From Thalassospira australica (lineage in GTDB: Bacteria > Pseudomonadota > Alphaproteobacteria > Rhodospirillales > Thalassospiraceae): a stretch of 64,000 nt of DNA. The notes under the pieces are model-generated. The model made no database searches. It was not told the DNA's origin and worked only from the letters and a program-made list of their open reading frames with translations. A program made the translations under genes and the position numbers. This document shows positions 26,102 to 35,648 of this stretch, one piece after another. Location: assembly GCF_000763295.1 (NCBI RefSeq), contig NZ_JRJE01000005.1, positions 186,001 to 250,000 on the forward strand, read 5' to 3'. Within the stretch, counting starts at the first letter, position 1. Every line of letters starts with the position of its first letter.

Positions 26102-27433
26102 TTACCCTGCCTGCCCGGCGAAATTGGCATCCATCGGGGGGCTGAGCTTTTCGGGCACCGGCCCACCTGCGGCCCAGTCAAGCAGCTGAACGGTATGCAG
26201 CACCTTTAAGTCATCCGTTTCGATTTGCACCATGCAGCCGATGTTGCCGGTCGCAACCAGATCAGGTTGGGTTGCACGGATATTGCCGCGCTTGCGTTCC
26301 TGAAGCTGGCTCGCGATTTCGGGCTGCAGCAGGTTGTAAACCCCGGCAGACCCGCAGCACAGATGCCCTTCGGCGATCTCCACCACATCGAACCCGGCCT
26401 TTTTCAACAGATCGCGTGGCGGACGGGTGATCTTTTGACCATGCTGCATCGAGCACGCCGAATGATAGGCCACACGCGGGCTCCCATGGGTGGCCCCGGC
26501 AAAGACGGCGGCATCAATATCCAGCCCCGCCAGATATTCGGTAATATCCTTGGCAAGACTCGATACGGTGGCGGCCTTGTCGGCATAGGCCGGATCATGA
26601 CGCAGCATATGCCCGTAATCCTTGACCGTGGTGCCACACCCCGATGCGGTGATTACGATGGCATCAAGGCCCTCGCCAGCAAGTTCAGCCGACCATGCGT
26701 CGATATTGCCCTTGGCCTGATGATGGGATTGTTCTTCCTTGCCCATATGATGGACAAGCGAGCCACAACATCCTGCCCCCTTGGCAACAACCACCTCGAT
26801 GCCTAGGCGGGTGAGTAGACGAACCGTCGATTCGTTGATTTCGGTTTCAAGCACCTGCTGAGCACAACCGGTTAGGATGGCGACACGGCCCTTGCGTTCC
26901 CCGACTGCCGGAATGACCTGCGGTTTATCGACCCAACTGGATGGCGGCATGGGACGTGCGCCCATCTTGACCATGCCCTTAAGCCGACCGGGCATCAGCC
27001 GTGCAAAGGGGGCAGCAAACCTGGCCCCGATCAGCGACAACCGGAACAGGGTCGGGTTTGGCACGACAATCGACAGCAACTTACGCAGCAAACGGTCCCC
27101 CAAGGGGCGTTCATAGTTTTCCTCGATGTGGGCGCGCGCGTTATCAATCAGGTGCATATAATCCACACCAGATGGACAGGTGGTGGTACAGGACAAACAG
27201 GACAGGCAACGATCAAGATGTTTGACCACCTTTTCGGTTGCCGGTTTGTCGTTTTCCAGCATGTCCTTGATCAGATAAATCCGCCCACGCGGGCTATCAA
27301 GTTCGTCGCCCAGTGTCACAAATGTCGGGCAGGTCGCAGTACAAAAACCGCAATGTACGCATTTGCGCAGGATCTGTTCGCTTTCGGCGATGACCGGATT
27401 TTCAAGCTGGGCCGGGGTGAAGTTGGTTTGCAT
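26102..27433 (-). CDS. glcF: Glycolate oxidase iron-sulfur subunit GlcF
   Basis: 443 residues. Two CxxCxxCxxxCP clusters near residues 25-36 and 74-86 bind two [4Fe-4S] centres; two cysteine-rich CCG-type domains follow (GCAQQVLETE with GAGCCGSLVHH, and YHSACSMQHG with GHLCCGSAG). With GlcD and GlcE it oxidises glycolate to glyoxylate and passes electrons to the respiratory chain. The start overlaps the glcE stop by one base (TAATG). Operon order is glcD-glcE-glcF. No transcription factor gene adjoins it in the window. Confidence 0.94.
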   Translation of the reverse strand: MQTNFTPAQLENPVIAESEQILRKCVHCGFCTATCPTFVTLGDELDSPRGRIYLIKDMLENDKPATEKVVKHLDRCLSCLSCTTTCPSGVDYMHLIDNARAHIEENYERPLGDRLLRKLLSIVVPNPTLFRLSLIGARFAAPFARLMPGRLKGMVKMGARPMPPSSWVDKPQVIPAVGERKGRVAILTGCAQQVLETEINESTVRLLTRLGIEVVVAKGAGCCGSLVHHMGKEEQSHHQAKGNIDAWSAELAGEGLDAIVITASGCGTTVKDYGHMLRHDPAYADKAATVSSLAKDITEYLAGLDIDAAVFAGATHGSPRVAYHSACSMQHGQKITRPPRDLLKKAGFDVVEIAEGHLCCGSAGVYNLLQPEIASQLQERKRGNIRATQPDLVATGNIGCMVQIETDDLKVLHTVQLLDWAAGGPVPEKLSPPMDANFAGQAG

Positions 27434-28692
27434 TATGCGCCCTCCCCGCTTTGATGACCGGGCATAAGCCGCCCGGGATTAAGAATACCCTTTGGATCAA
27501 AGTTCTCCTTGATCCGGGCATTGATCTGCGCCAGTGCTGCGTTCTCTGCATGGAAGACCGGAACCGTTTCCCGGATTTCGTCGGAGGCCCGCACCAGATC
27601 GGCCTGCCCGCCTGCATCCGCCGCGATGTCACGGATGGAACCGGCCATTGCATCGGGTGCATCTGTTGCGGATACCTGCAACCAGATCAGACCACCGGCC
27701 CAATCCATCATCGCACGCCCCCCGGTTTGTGCCATCAGACGCGCGCAGACCTCGCCGCCGCTGGCGGGCGGGACGGACACGCGCCACAACAGGCTGTTCT
27801 TGTTTGCGGATGCCTTGAACGGTGCAACGTCAGCAACAACATGCCAGATACGCTGACTGTGGGCTTCGGGCACTTCGTGACATTCCCCGAAACCGTCAAG
27901 CGCACGGCACAAGGCCTCTGCCCGCCAGGCAACAGATGGCTTTGGCCCTTCCAGGCGCAGGACAACCAACCCGCTGCCATATTCGCCGGTCAGTGGCACA
28001 TCAAGGTGGCTGGCATCTTCGGGCGCAATCCAGGCGGCGGCGGAAACTTCGTTCTCGCTGCGCATTGCCAATGTCATCGCCTTTCCGGCGGCGCGCGGAT
28101 CACTGCAGGTTACGATGACGGTCGCAGAGGTTTCATCACATGGCATGACCTTAAGTGTGACCGTATGCATCACCCCAAGCGTCCCAAACGACCCGGACAT
28201 CAGTTTGGACAGATCAAAACCGGTGACGTTTTTCATCACCCGGCCGCCGGATTTGAAATCCTCTCCGCGACCGGAAACGGCTTCAAACCCCAAAACATGA
28301 TCGCGCGCCGAACCGACCTTGATCCGCCGTGGCCCGGCAACATTACAGGCCACAAGACCACCGATGGTTCCCAAATCAGCCCCTGTAGCGCCGTTTAACA
28401 ACGCCGGGAGGTTTCCGGGTTCAAAATGAAATTGCTGGTTCTTTTCCGCCAAGGTGGTCTTTATATCCGCCAGCGGGGTTCCCGCATGGGCGGAAATCAC
28501 CAATTCTTCCGGTTCATAAAACAGAATGCCGGACAGTTTGGAGCAATCAAGCACGGCATTGGTTTTAACAGCATGGCCAAATGCGCGTTTGCTGCCTGAT
28601 CCGATGATTTCAAGCGGGGTCTCTGATCCAAGCGCCCAACCAACCGCGTCACGCAGTTGTTCCGGCGTGGTGGGGGAAAGCACATCCACCAT
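27433..28692 (-). CDS. glcE: Glycolate oxidase FAD-binding subunit GlcE
   Basis: 419 residues, PCMH-type FAD-binding domain. The FAD contact runs through PLEIIGSGSKRAFG near residue 33 and through GTIGGLVACNVAGPRRI and GRVMKNVTGFDLSKLMSGSFG, all conserved in GlcE. GlcE is a second flavin-fold subunit of the glycolate oxidase complex and is needed for activity. It has GGAGAGG upstream of the ATG at 28692 and is separated from glcD by 98 bp, which hold a short GATCAG/CTGATC hairpin. The 1-base overlap with glcF couples their translation. Confidence 0.93.
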   Translation of the reverse strand: MVDVLSPTTPEQLRDAVGWALGSETPLEIIGSGSKRAFGHAVKTNAVLDCSKLSGILFYEPEELVISAHAGTPLADIKTTLAEKNQQFHFEPGNLPALLNGATGADLGTIGGLVACNVAGPRRIKVGSARDHVLGFEAVSGRGEDFKSGGRVMKNVTGFDLSKLMSGSFGTLGVMHTVTLKVMPCDETSATVIVTCSDPRAAGKAMTLAMRSENEVSAAAWIAPEDASHLDVPLTGEYGSGLVVLRLEGPKPSVAWRAEALCRALDGFGECHEVPEAHSQRIWHVVADVAPFKASANKNSLLWRVSVPPASGGEVCARLMAQTGGRAMMDWAGGLIWLQVSATDAPDAMAGSIRDIAADAGGQADLVRASDEIRETVPVFHAENAALAQINARIKENFDPKGILNPGRLMPGHQSGEGA

Positions 28693-28790
28693 TGTCTCTC
28701 TTTTCCTCTCCTGAGCCGGTCTGATCAGATTTGCGGGAACTGATCGGATGGCTTTTGTTTTTGTTACTTTTGTCTTGTTTATTGGCGCAT

Positions 28791-30284
28791 CTAAAAGCGC
28801 GGGATATCCGGAAACTTGTCGGCCACGGCCTTGGCATGCAGGGTTTTAAGCTCCCCACAGCCGTGCAAGGTCGGGAAAACCTTGCCGGGATTGAGCAACT
28901 GGCCCTCGTCAAAGGCCATCTTGATGCGTTCCTGATGTTTCATGTCATCAGTTGTGAACATTTCGCCCATCAGATCGCGCTTTTCGACCCCGATGCCATG
29001 TTCGCCCGACAGAACCCCGCCGACCCCGACACAAAGCTTGAGGATATCGGCACCAAAGGCCTCGGCCTTTTCAAGGTCGCCGGGTTTGTTGGCATCAAAC
29101 ATGATCAGCGGATGCAAATTGCCGTCACCAGCATGGAAGACATTGGCAACGCCAAGACCGTGTTGTTTTGACAGGTTCTGCATGCCGGTCAGGACTTCGG
29201 ACAGGCGTCCACGCGGGATGGTGCCATCCATGCACATATAGTCGGGTGAAATTCGGCCGATGGCGGGAAAGGCGTTTTTCCGCCCCGACCAGAACAGCAA
29301 ACGTTCTTCTTCGCTTTCGGAAATGCGCGAATAGACCGCACCACAATCCTTGGCGATCTTGCCGACCCGTTCGATCAGGTAGTCGACCTCGACCAACGGG
29401 CCATCAAGTTCGACAAGCAGCAATGCTTCGACATCAAGCGGGTAACCTGCCTGAACGAATTCTTCGGTCGCCTTGATCGCCGGGGCATCCATCATTTCAA
29501 GACCGCCCGGAATGATCCCGGCCGCAATGATGGCGGCAACGCAATTGCCGCCTTCTTCGGATGAATTAAAGCCCAGCAACAATGCGCGCGCGGTTTCAGG
29601 TTTGCGCAGAATGCGTACCGTCACCTCGGTCACAATGCCAAGCAGCCCTTCGGAGCCTGTAATAATGCCAAGCAGGTCATAGCCCGCCTGATCAAGCCCC
29701 TTGCCGCCGATGCGCAGGATTTCACCTTCGATGGTGACCATTTCAACGCCCAGCACATTGTTGGTGGTAAGCCCGTATTTCAGGCAATGCACCCCGCCGG
29801 AATTTTCGGCGATGTTGCCGCCAATCGAACAGGCGATCTGACTGGACGGGTCAGGTGCGTAATAGAAACCTTCGTGTTCGACCGCGCGCGTGATGCCAAG
29901 GTTGGTGACACCGGGCTGCACGACGGCTGCCCGGTTGTCCCAATCAATGTCGAGCACGCGATTGAATTTCATCATACTAATCGTGATCGCATCGGCCATT
30001 GGCAATGCACCACCGGACAAGCCGGTGCCTGCACCGCGCGGAACGACACGGATTTTATTCGTATGACAATATTTCAGGATGTCTGCGACCTGTTGTGTGT
30101 TTTCAGGCAGCACAACAATCATCGGCAGTTGCCGATAGGCCATCAGCCCATCGCATTCATAGGGCCTGAGCTGATCATCATCGACAATCACCCCACCCGG
30201 TGACGGGATAATGTCCCGCATGGCCGTGATGATATCCTTGCGACGTGCAAGCGTGTTTTGATCAGGCTCAGGCATCCTAAGCAT
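28791..30284 (-). CDS. glcD: Glycolate oxidase subunit GlcD
   Basis: 497 residues, the FAD-linked catalytic subunit. The PCMH domain carries VVPRGAGTGLSGGALPMADA and the FAD loop SQIACSIGGNIAENSGGVHCLKYG; the C-terminal FAD-oxidase domain contains FHAGDGNLHPLIMFD with the conserved active-site histidine and GEHGIGVEKRDLM. It oxidises glycolate (and possibly D-lactate) to the keto acid. The start may be the ATG at 30284 or the one at 30275. It ends the intergenic gap of only 7 bp after pyc, so pyc and glcDEF may share a transcript. Confidence 0.94.
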   Translation of the reverse strand: MLRMPEPDQNTLARRKDIITAMRDIIPSPGGVIVDDDQLRPYECDGLMAYRQLPMIVVLPENTQQVADILKYCHTNKIRVVPRGAGTGLSGGALPMADAITISMMKFNRVLDIDWDNRAAVVQPGVTNLGITRAVEHEGFYYAPDPSSQIACSIGGNIAENSGGVHCLKYGLTTNNVLGVEMVTIEGEILRIGGKGLDQAGYDLLGIITGSEGLLGIVTEVTVRILRKPETARALLLGFNSSEEGGNCVAAIIAAGIIPGGLEMMDAPAIKATEEFVQAGYPLDVEALLLVELDGPLVEVDYLIERVGKIAKDCGAVYSRISESEEERLLFWSGRKNAFPAIGRISPDYMCMDGTIPRGRLSEVLTGMQNLSKQHGLGVANVFHAGDGNLHPLIMFDANKPGDLEKAEAFGADILKLCVGVGGVLSGEHGIGVEKRDLMGEMFTTDDMKHQERIKMAFDEGQLLNPGKVFPTLHGCGELKTLHAKAVADKFPDIPRF

Positions 30285-30291
30285 CGGTTTT

Positions 30292-33200
30292 TTACTCCGT
30301 CAATTCGACCAGCAAATCCTTGCTGTCGACCTGTGTACCGGCAGGGGCATGGATTTTGGCCACGGTGCCGTCCTTTTCCGCGTGAACTGCGGTTTCCATT
30401 TTCATGGCTTCAAGCGAACACATCACGTCACCCGCCTTGATCTTCTGGCCTTCGGCGACATGCACCTCGACCACAAGACCGGGCATCGGGGCTGCGACAT
30501 GCAGCGCATTACCGTCTTCGGCCTTTGGCTTTGCCTTGCCCGAACCGGCCAGTGTTTTATCGGCGACCTTGACCGTACGGGGCTGACCGTTCAGTTCAAA
30601 GAACACGGTGCGGTTGCCTTCTTCGTCCCCGGCTTCTGATGTTGTCAGATAGCGAATGACAAGGGTTTTGCCCTTTTCAAGATCAACCGAGATTTCCTGA
30701 TTCTGGTTCATCCCATAGAAGAAGACCGGGGTCGGCAGCACCGAAACATCGGCGTTGTGACTGCGGTGTTCTGCGTAATCAAGGAACACCTTGGGATACA
30801 TCACATAGGATGCAACCTCGGCATCGCTGATATTGCGATGGGTTTTCTTCTCGATTTCCTTGCGGGTCACCTCAAAGTCAATCGGCGGCAGGGATTTGCC
30901 CGGACGGTCTGTCAGGGCCTCGGCACCTTTGAGCACCTTGCGCTGCAGGGCCGGCGGGAAGCCGCCAACCGGCTGACCGATTTCGCCCCGGAAGAAGGAA
31001 ATGACGCTATCGGGGAAGGTGATATCCTTTTTCGGATCAAGAACATCTTCCTCGGACAAGCCAGAGGTCACCATCATAAGCGCCATGTCGCCAACAACCT
31101 TGGAGCTTGGCGTTACCTTGACAACGTCACCAAACATTTTGTTGACCGCAGCATAGGCCTTGGACACTTCGGGCCAGCGATCCTCGATCCCCAATGCACG
31201 GGCCTGTTGGCGCAGGTTGGTGTATTGGCCGCCCGGCATTTCATGGACATAAACGTCCGACGTGCCACTGCGAATGTCGCTTTCGAACCCGGCGTAGTAA
31301 CGCCGGACTTGTTCCCAATAGGTCGAGACTTCCTTGAGCGCCTCGGTCTTAAGCCCCGGATCGCGCGGCTGACCGATATAGTTATTGGCGATTGATCCCA
31401 GATTAGGCTGGGATGTCAGACCCGACATGGAATCCATCGCCGCATCGACCGCATCCACACCGGCATCAATGGCGGCAATCACGGTGGCGGCCGAAATGCC
31501 GCTGGTGTCGTGGGTATGGAAGTGGATCGGGATATTGACCGTGTCCTTAAGTGCTGTGACCAATTCGGTCGCAGCCGCCGGACGCAAGACACCCGCCATA
31601 TCCTTGAGCCCAAGAATATGCGCACCGGATGCTTCAAGTTCGCGGGCCATATTCACATAGTAATCAAGGTTATATTTCGGACGGTCCTTGTCATAGATAT
31701 CGCCGGTATAACAGATGGTCGCTTCGCAGAGTTTGTCGGTTTTCAAAACCGATTCCATCGCGACCTTCATGTTTTCAACCCAGTTGAGGCTATCGAACAC
31801 GCGGAACACATCCATGCCGTGTTCGGCCGCCTGCTTGACGAAGTAATCCACCGCATTATCGGGATAGTTGGTATAGCCCACCGCGTTCGAGGCGCGCAGC
31901 AACATCTGTGTCAGGATATTGGGCACCCGTTCGCGCAGCTTGACCAGACGATCCCACGGATCTTCTTTCAGGAAGCGCATGGCAACATCAAAGGTCGCCC
32001 CGCCCCAGCATTCGATTGAAAACAGTTCCGGCAGACCGTGCGCGTAATAAGGCGCAATTTCGAGCATGTCATAGGTGCGCATGCGCGTTGCCAAAAGTGA
32101 CTGGTGGGCGTCACGCATGGTGGTGTCGGTCATCAGGACGCGTTCCTGATCCTTCATCCAGCGCGAGAAACCTTCTGGTCCCAACTGATCCAGCTTTTGC
32201 TTGGTGCCCGGACGGATTTCGCCAAGGTCAATCGACTTTGGCATCACCGGATCATGCAGATTGGTCGGCACCACGCGGCCTTCGACTTCCGGGTTGCCAT
32301 TGACCGCGACTTCACCGATGAAGCGCAGCAAACGGGTGGCACGGTCCCGGCGGCGGACGAACTTGAACAGATCAGGCGTTTCGTCAATGAAGCGCGTGGT
32401 ATATTCACCGGCCCGGAATTTCGGGTGGTTGATCAGGTTTTCAAGGAAGGCCAGGTTGGTGGCAACACCACGAATACGAAATTCGCGCAGCGCACGGTCC
32501 ATCCGGTCGACCGCTTCGCGCGGGCTACTGCCCCATGCGGTGACCTTTTCGAGCATACTGTCATAGAACGGCGTGATCACCGCCCCGGAATAGGCCGTGC
32601 CGCCATCAAGACGAATGCCAAAACCATTGGCCCCGCGATAGACCTTGATGATCCCGTAATCGGGGACAAAGTTATTTTCCGGGTTTTCGGTGGTGATACG
32701 GCACTGAAGCGCGTGATCGCGCAGCTTGATCTTTTCCTGCCAGGGGATGCCGGTTTCGGACGGGAAACCGATGCGTCCACCCTGGGCGATCAGGATTTGC
32801 GCCTTGACCAGATCAAAGCCGGTGACACATTCGGTCACGGTGTGTTCGACCTGAATACGCGGGTTGACCTCGATGAAATAGAATTTGGATGTATCAACAT
32901 CCATCAGGAATTCGACCGTTCCGGCGTTCACATAATCAGCCGCCTTGCCCAGACGAATGGCCGCGTCACAAATCTCAGCACGCTGTTCGTCATCAAGATA
33001 GGGGGCTGGTGCGCGCTCGACCACTTTCTGGTTGCGGCGCTGAACGGAACAGTCACGTTCATAAAGATGGACAAGGGTGCCATGGGTGTCGCCCAGAAGC
33101 TGCACCTCGACATGGCGGGCGCGGCGGATCAGCTTTTCAAAATAGACCTCGCCATTGCCAAAGGCGGCTTCGGCTTCGCGGCGTGCGGCCAAAACCTGCC

Positions 33201-33759
33201 CTGCCAGATCCTTGCCATTCTCAATAACGCGCATGCCGCGGCCACCACCCCCCCAGCTGGCTTTGAGCATCAGCGGATAGCCGATTTCCTCGGCAATGCG
33301 GGTGACTTCTGCCATGTCTTCTGGCAATGCACTGGATGCCGGCATGACCGGAACACCGGCACTTTCGGCCAGATTACGCGCAGATACCTTGTTGCCAAGG
33401 GTGCGCATGACGTCTGAATCCGGGCCGATGAACTGAATGCCGGCCTCGGCACAGGCATCGGCAAATTCCGGGTTTTCTGACAAAAAGCCATAGCCGGGAT
33501 GAATTGCATCGACACCGGCATCGCGTGCAACACGCAGGATGTCTTCGATATCAAGATAGGCGCGAATGGGTTTATTACCCTTGCCCACCGTATAGCTTTC
33601 ATCAGCCTTGAAACGGTGAAGGGCGAAACGGTCCTCGTCAGAGAAGATCGCAACAGTGCGAATGCCAAGTTCGTTGGCGGCTCGCAAAACACGAATCGCA
33701 ATCTCGCCACGGTTGGCGACCAGAAGTTTACGGATACGCTTTGGTGCTGAACGCGTCAT
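30292..33759 (-). CDS. pyc: Pyruvate carboxylase
   Basis: 1155 residues. It carboxylates pyruvate to oxaloacetate with ATP, bicarbonate and biotin. The biotin carboxylase domain covers residues ~6-460 (KLLVANRGEIAIRV, ATP-grasp loop GGGGRGMRV). The carboxyltransferase barrel covers ~540-810 (DTTMRDAHQSLLATRMRT, metal and pyruvate site). A tetramerisation (PYC_OADA) region follows, and the C-terminal biotinyl domain has EAMKMET. The ATG at 33759 is used; the frame is open for 81 more codons without family similarity. glcD starts 7 bp after its stop. Anaplerosis next to glycolate oxidation makes sense on C2 or C3 carbon sources. Confidence 0.96.
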   Translation of the reverse strand: MTRSAPKRIRKLLVANRGEIAIRVLRAANELGIRTVAIFSDEDRFALHRFKADESYTVGKGNKPIRAYLDIEDILRVARDAGVDAIHPGYGFLSENPEFADACAEAGIQFIGPDSDVMRTLGNKVSARNLAESAGVPVMPASSALPEDMAEVTRIAEEIGYPLMLKASWGGGGRGMRVIENGKDLAGQVLAARREAEAAFGNGEVYFEKLIRRARHVEVQLLGDTHGTLVHLYERDCSVQRRNQKVVERAPAPYLDDEQRAEICDAAIRLGKAADYVNAGTVEFLMDVDTSKFYFIEVNPRIQVEHTVTECVTGFDLVKAQILIAQGGRIGFPSETGIPWQEKIKLRDHALQCRITTENPENNFVPDYGIIKVYRGANGFGIRLDGGTAYSGAVITPFYDSMLEKVTAWGSSPREAVDRMDRALREFRIRGVATNLAFLENLINHPKFRAGEYTTRFIDETPDLFKFVRRRDRATRLLRFIGEVAVNGNPEVEGRVVPTNLHDPVMPKSIDLGEIRPGTKQKLDQLGPEGFSRWMKDQERVLMTDTTMRDAHQSLLATRMRTYDMLEIAPYYAHGLPELFSIECWGGATFDVAMRFLKEDPWDRLVKLRERVPNILTQMLLRASNAVGYTNYPDNAVDYFVKQAAEHGMDVFRVFDSLNWVENMKVAMESVLKTDKLCEATICYTGDIYDKDRPKYNLDYYVNMARELEASGAHILGLKDMAGVLRPAAATELVTALKDTVNIPIHFHTHDTSGISAATVIAAIDAGVDAVDAAMDSMSGLTSQPNLGSIANNYIGQPRDPGLKTEALKEVSTYWEQVRRYYAGFESDIRSGTSDVYVHEMPGGQYTNLRQQARALGIEDRWPEVSKAYAAVNKMFGDVVKVTPSSKVVGDMALMMVTSGLSEEDVLDPKKDITFPDSVISFFRGEIGQPVGGFPPALQRKVLKGAEALTDRPGKSLPPIDFEVTRKEIEKKTHRNISDAEVASYVMYPKVFLDYAEHRSHNADVSVLPTPVFFYGMNQNQEISVDLEKGKTLVIRYLTTSEAGDEEGNRTVFFELNGQPRTVKVADKTLAGSGKAKPKAEDGNALHVAAPMPGLVVEVHVAEGQKIKAGDVMCSLEAMKMETAVHAEKDGTVAKIHAPAGTQVDSKDLLVELTE

Positions 33760-34191
33760 GGACACCGGGCTCCTACCACATTTTCCTGGCAGGAACGTGC
33801 CTGTGCGCGCCTGCCAAAACCAAGTGAAACGCCACGATATGGTCCCGGAATGCGTTGCGGTGCGGGATGCCTGCAACGCCATACCTAATGTGGCGATACG
33901 GGATGCCTGCACGCTGAGTTCTTGTGCAATGCATCCAGAGCTTTTGGCGCCCGGTGGGCAGGCGACAATTCTGGTATATGCGCATTGCCCTCTCCCTGTC
34001 AAAGCATGATCTCGTTAATTGGTAATACCAATTCCAGAAAAACCCGACCAGTTTCTTTTCACCATGCGGAACAAATCGCCTTAACAGACGAGGCCGACAG
34101 TCTGCCAAGCCGCGATCTTTCGGCGACTTTTGGTGCGAATATGCTATTGTCCGCCCAAAGGAAAACCCGAAATCCCGAAACGGTTGCGCCC
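33760..34191. promoter_or_regulatory. Divergent pyc / sensor-kinase control region
   Basis: 432 bp with no gene. It holds a 13-bp direct repeat CGGGATGCCTGCA (33863-33875 and 33899-33911, 36-bp period), an overlapping inverted repeat GCGTTGC/GCAACGC (33852-33858, 33873-33879), and a perfect GntR-type palindrome (34017-34033). It is the only promoter room for both pyc and the kinase gene. Confidence 0.55.
34017..34033. promoter_or_regulatory. Perfect palindrome like a PdhR/LldR (GntR-FCD) operator
   Basis: AATTGGTA, A, TACCAATT: 8-1-8 perfect dyad. It agrees with the known PdhR-type operator form AATTGGT-N3-ACCAATT. Regulators of this family sense pyruvate, lactate, glycolate or other organic acids, which fits pyc and glcDEF. 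No GntR gene is in the window. Confidence 0.6.
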
Positions 34192-35595
34192 ATGCCGAAG
34201 CTGAATCTTCGACTAAAGTTTTTGCTGCTTTCCATCCTGCCGCTGGTTCTGGCGGCCTCTGCGATCTCCTGGCTGGTCTTTGCCCAGGCAGAAAGATTGG
34301 CCGAAGCCGAGATCAGAACCTTTGAACGCAACATCCTGCAAGCGCGCAAGGAAGAGCTCAAAAGCTACCTCGAACTGGCGATGGCCTCGATCGACCACAT
34401 CTATTCGGTGGCAAGCCCGCTTGATGCGGTGTCCAAGGAACGGGTCAAGGCGATCATCGAGGATTTGTCTTACGGTGAAGATGGCTATTTCTTTATTTAT
34501 GATCGCGATGGCACGGCACTGGTTGATCCGCCGCAGCCCTGGCGTCAGGGGCGCACATATTGGAACCTGCGCGATATTAACGGCAACACCGTTATTCAGG
34601 CCCTGATCTTTAATGCCGAAAAGGGCGGCGATTTCCTGCAACATGTCTGGGAAAGACCATCGACGGGGGAACCCACCGAAAAGATCACCTATTCCCTGAT
34701 GCTTGAAAAATGGGACTGGATGATCGGCACCGGAATATACATCGACGATATTTCAGAACAGGTTGCCGAAATCGAGGCCGAAGTTTCAACCCACATTCGC
34801 GAAACCACGATTTCCATCATCGGAGTGACCATCCTTGCCGTGCTTCTGGTCGGCATATCGGGCACGGTTGTGACCCTTTCGGAACGCAAACTGGCCGATG
34901 CCAAGCTCAAGGAATTGACCCACCGCGTTGTCGATGTTCAGGAACAGGAACGCCTTCGGGTATCGCGTGAATTGCATGACGGGATCAGCCAGATACTGGT
35001 GTCGGTGAAATATTCCGTTGAAACGGCCATCGCGCGTATCACGCAAAAACACGACAATGCGATGGAACCCATGGAAAAGGCGGCCAAACGCCTGCAGGAT
35101 GCCATCCATGAAGTGCGCCGAATTTCACGCGACCTGCGGCCGGCCGTTCTTGATGATCTTGGCCTGAAACCCGCGATTGAAAGCATGTGCGCCGAACTGC
35201 AGGACCGATCGGGCATCCTGTTTGAGGTCAAATGTGACAACATCGACGCCCAGCTTGATATCAGCAAAAAGACCACGCTGTATCGCGTCCTGCAGGAAAC
35301 GCTGACCAATATTGAACGCCATGCCGACGCAACGGTCGTGAAGATCACCATCAAGCACGAAGGCAAAAGCATTGTCATGCGGATCGTCGATAACGGGGTT
35401 GGCTTTGAAACCAATCGATATATCCGAAACCGTGATCCGCGTGCAGGCATCGGGCTTCGCAACATGCGTGAACGCATGGAATTCCATGGCGGCGGGCTTT
35501 CTGTGCGCTCCGAACCCGATGACGGGACAAAGATCACTGCATTTATTCCCGCATCAGGCCAAATTGCCCTATCGGCAGGCCCTATCAGCGGGTAA
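34192..35595 (+). CDS. Cache-domain sensor histidine kinase (NarX/HisKA_3 type)
   Basis: 467 residues. A transmembrane segment at residues ~8-30, a periplasmic region of ~170 residues with the Cache_2 signature (YGEDGYFFIYDRDGTALV, then WDWMIGTGIYIDDI), and a second membrane segment near 210-230. The HisKA_3 domain has His262 in RVSRELHDGISQ. The HATPase follows, with the N-box near QETLTNIERHADA and G-box DPRAGIGLRNMRERM. Cache_2 domains typically bind small carboxylates. Its partner regulator is 53 bp downstream. It diverges from pyc, so regulation of organic-acid use is a fair inference. An ATG 17 codons upstream (34141) is an alternative start. Confidence 0.87.
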   Translation: MPKLNLRLKFLLLSILPLVLAASAISWLVFAQAERLAEAEIRTFERNILQARKEELKSYLELAMASIDHIYSVASPLDAVSKERVKAIIEDLSYGEDGYFFIYDRDGTALVDPPQPWRQGRTYWNLRDINGNTVIQALIFNAEKGGDFLQHVWERPSTGEPTEKITYSLMLEKWDWMIGTGIYIDDISEQVAEIEAEVSTHIRETTISIIGVTILAVLLVGISGTVVTLSERKLADAKLKELTHRVVDVQEQERLRVSRELHDGISQILVSVKYSVETAIARITQKHDNAMEPMEKAAKRLQDAIHEVRRISRDLRPAVLDDLGLKPAIESMCAELQDRSGILFEVKCDNIDAQLDISKKTTLYRVLQETLTNIERHADATVVKITIKHEGKSIVMRIVDNGVGFETNRYIRNRDPRAGIGLRNMRERMEFHGGGLSVRSEPDDGTKITAFIPASGQIALSAGPISG

Positions 35596-35648
35596 TCTGG
35601 TCCTGCTCCTAAAACCCGACAGCCACGTGACAGGAACGCGTTCGATCC

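Noticed and set aside
32104-33417. 437-codon open frame on the plus strand opposite pyc
   Set aside because: Pyruvate carboxylase motifs on the other strand are intact; the translated frame resembles no protein.
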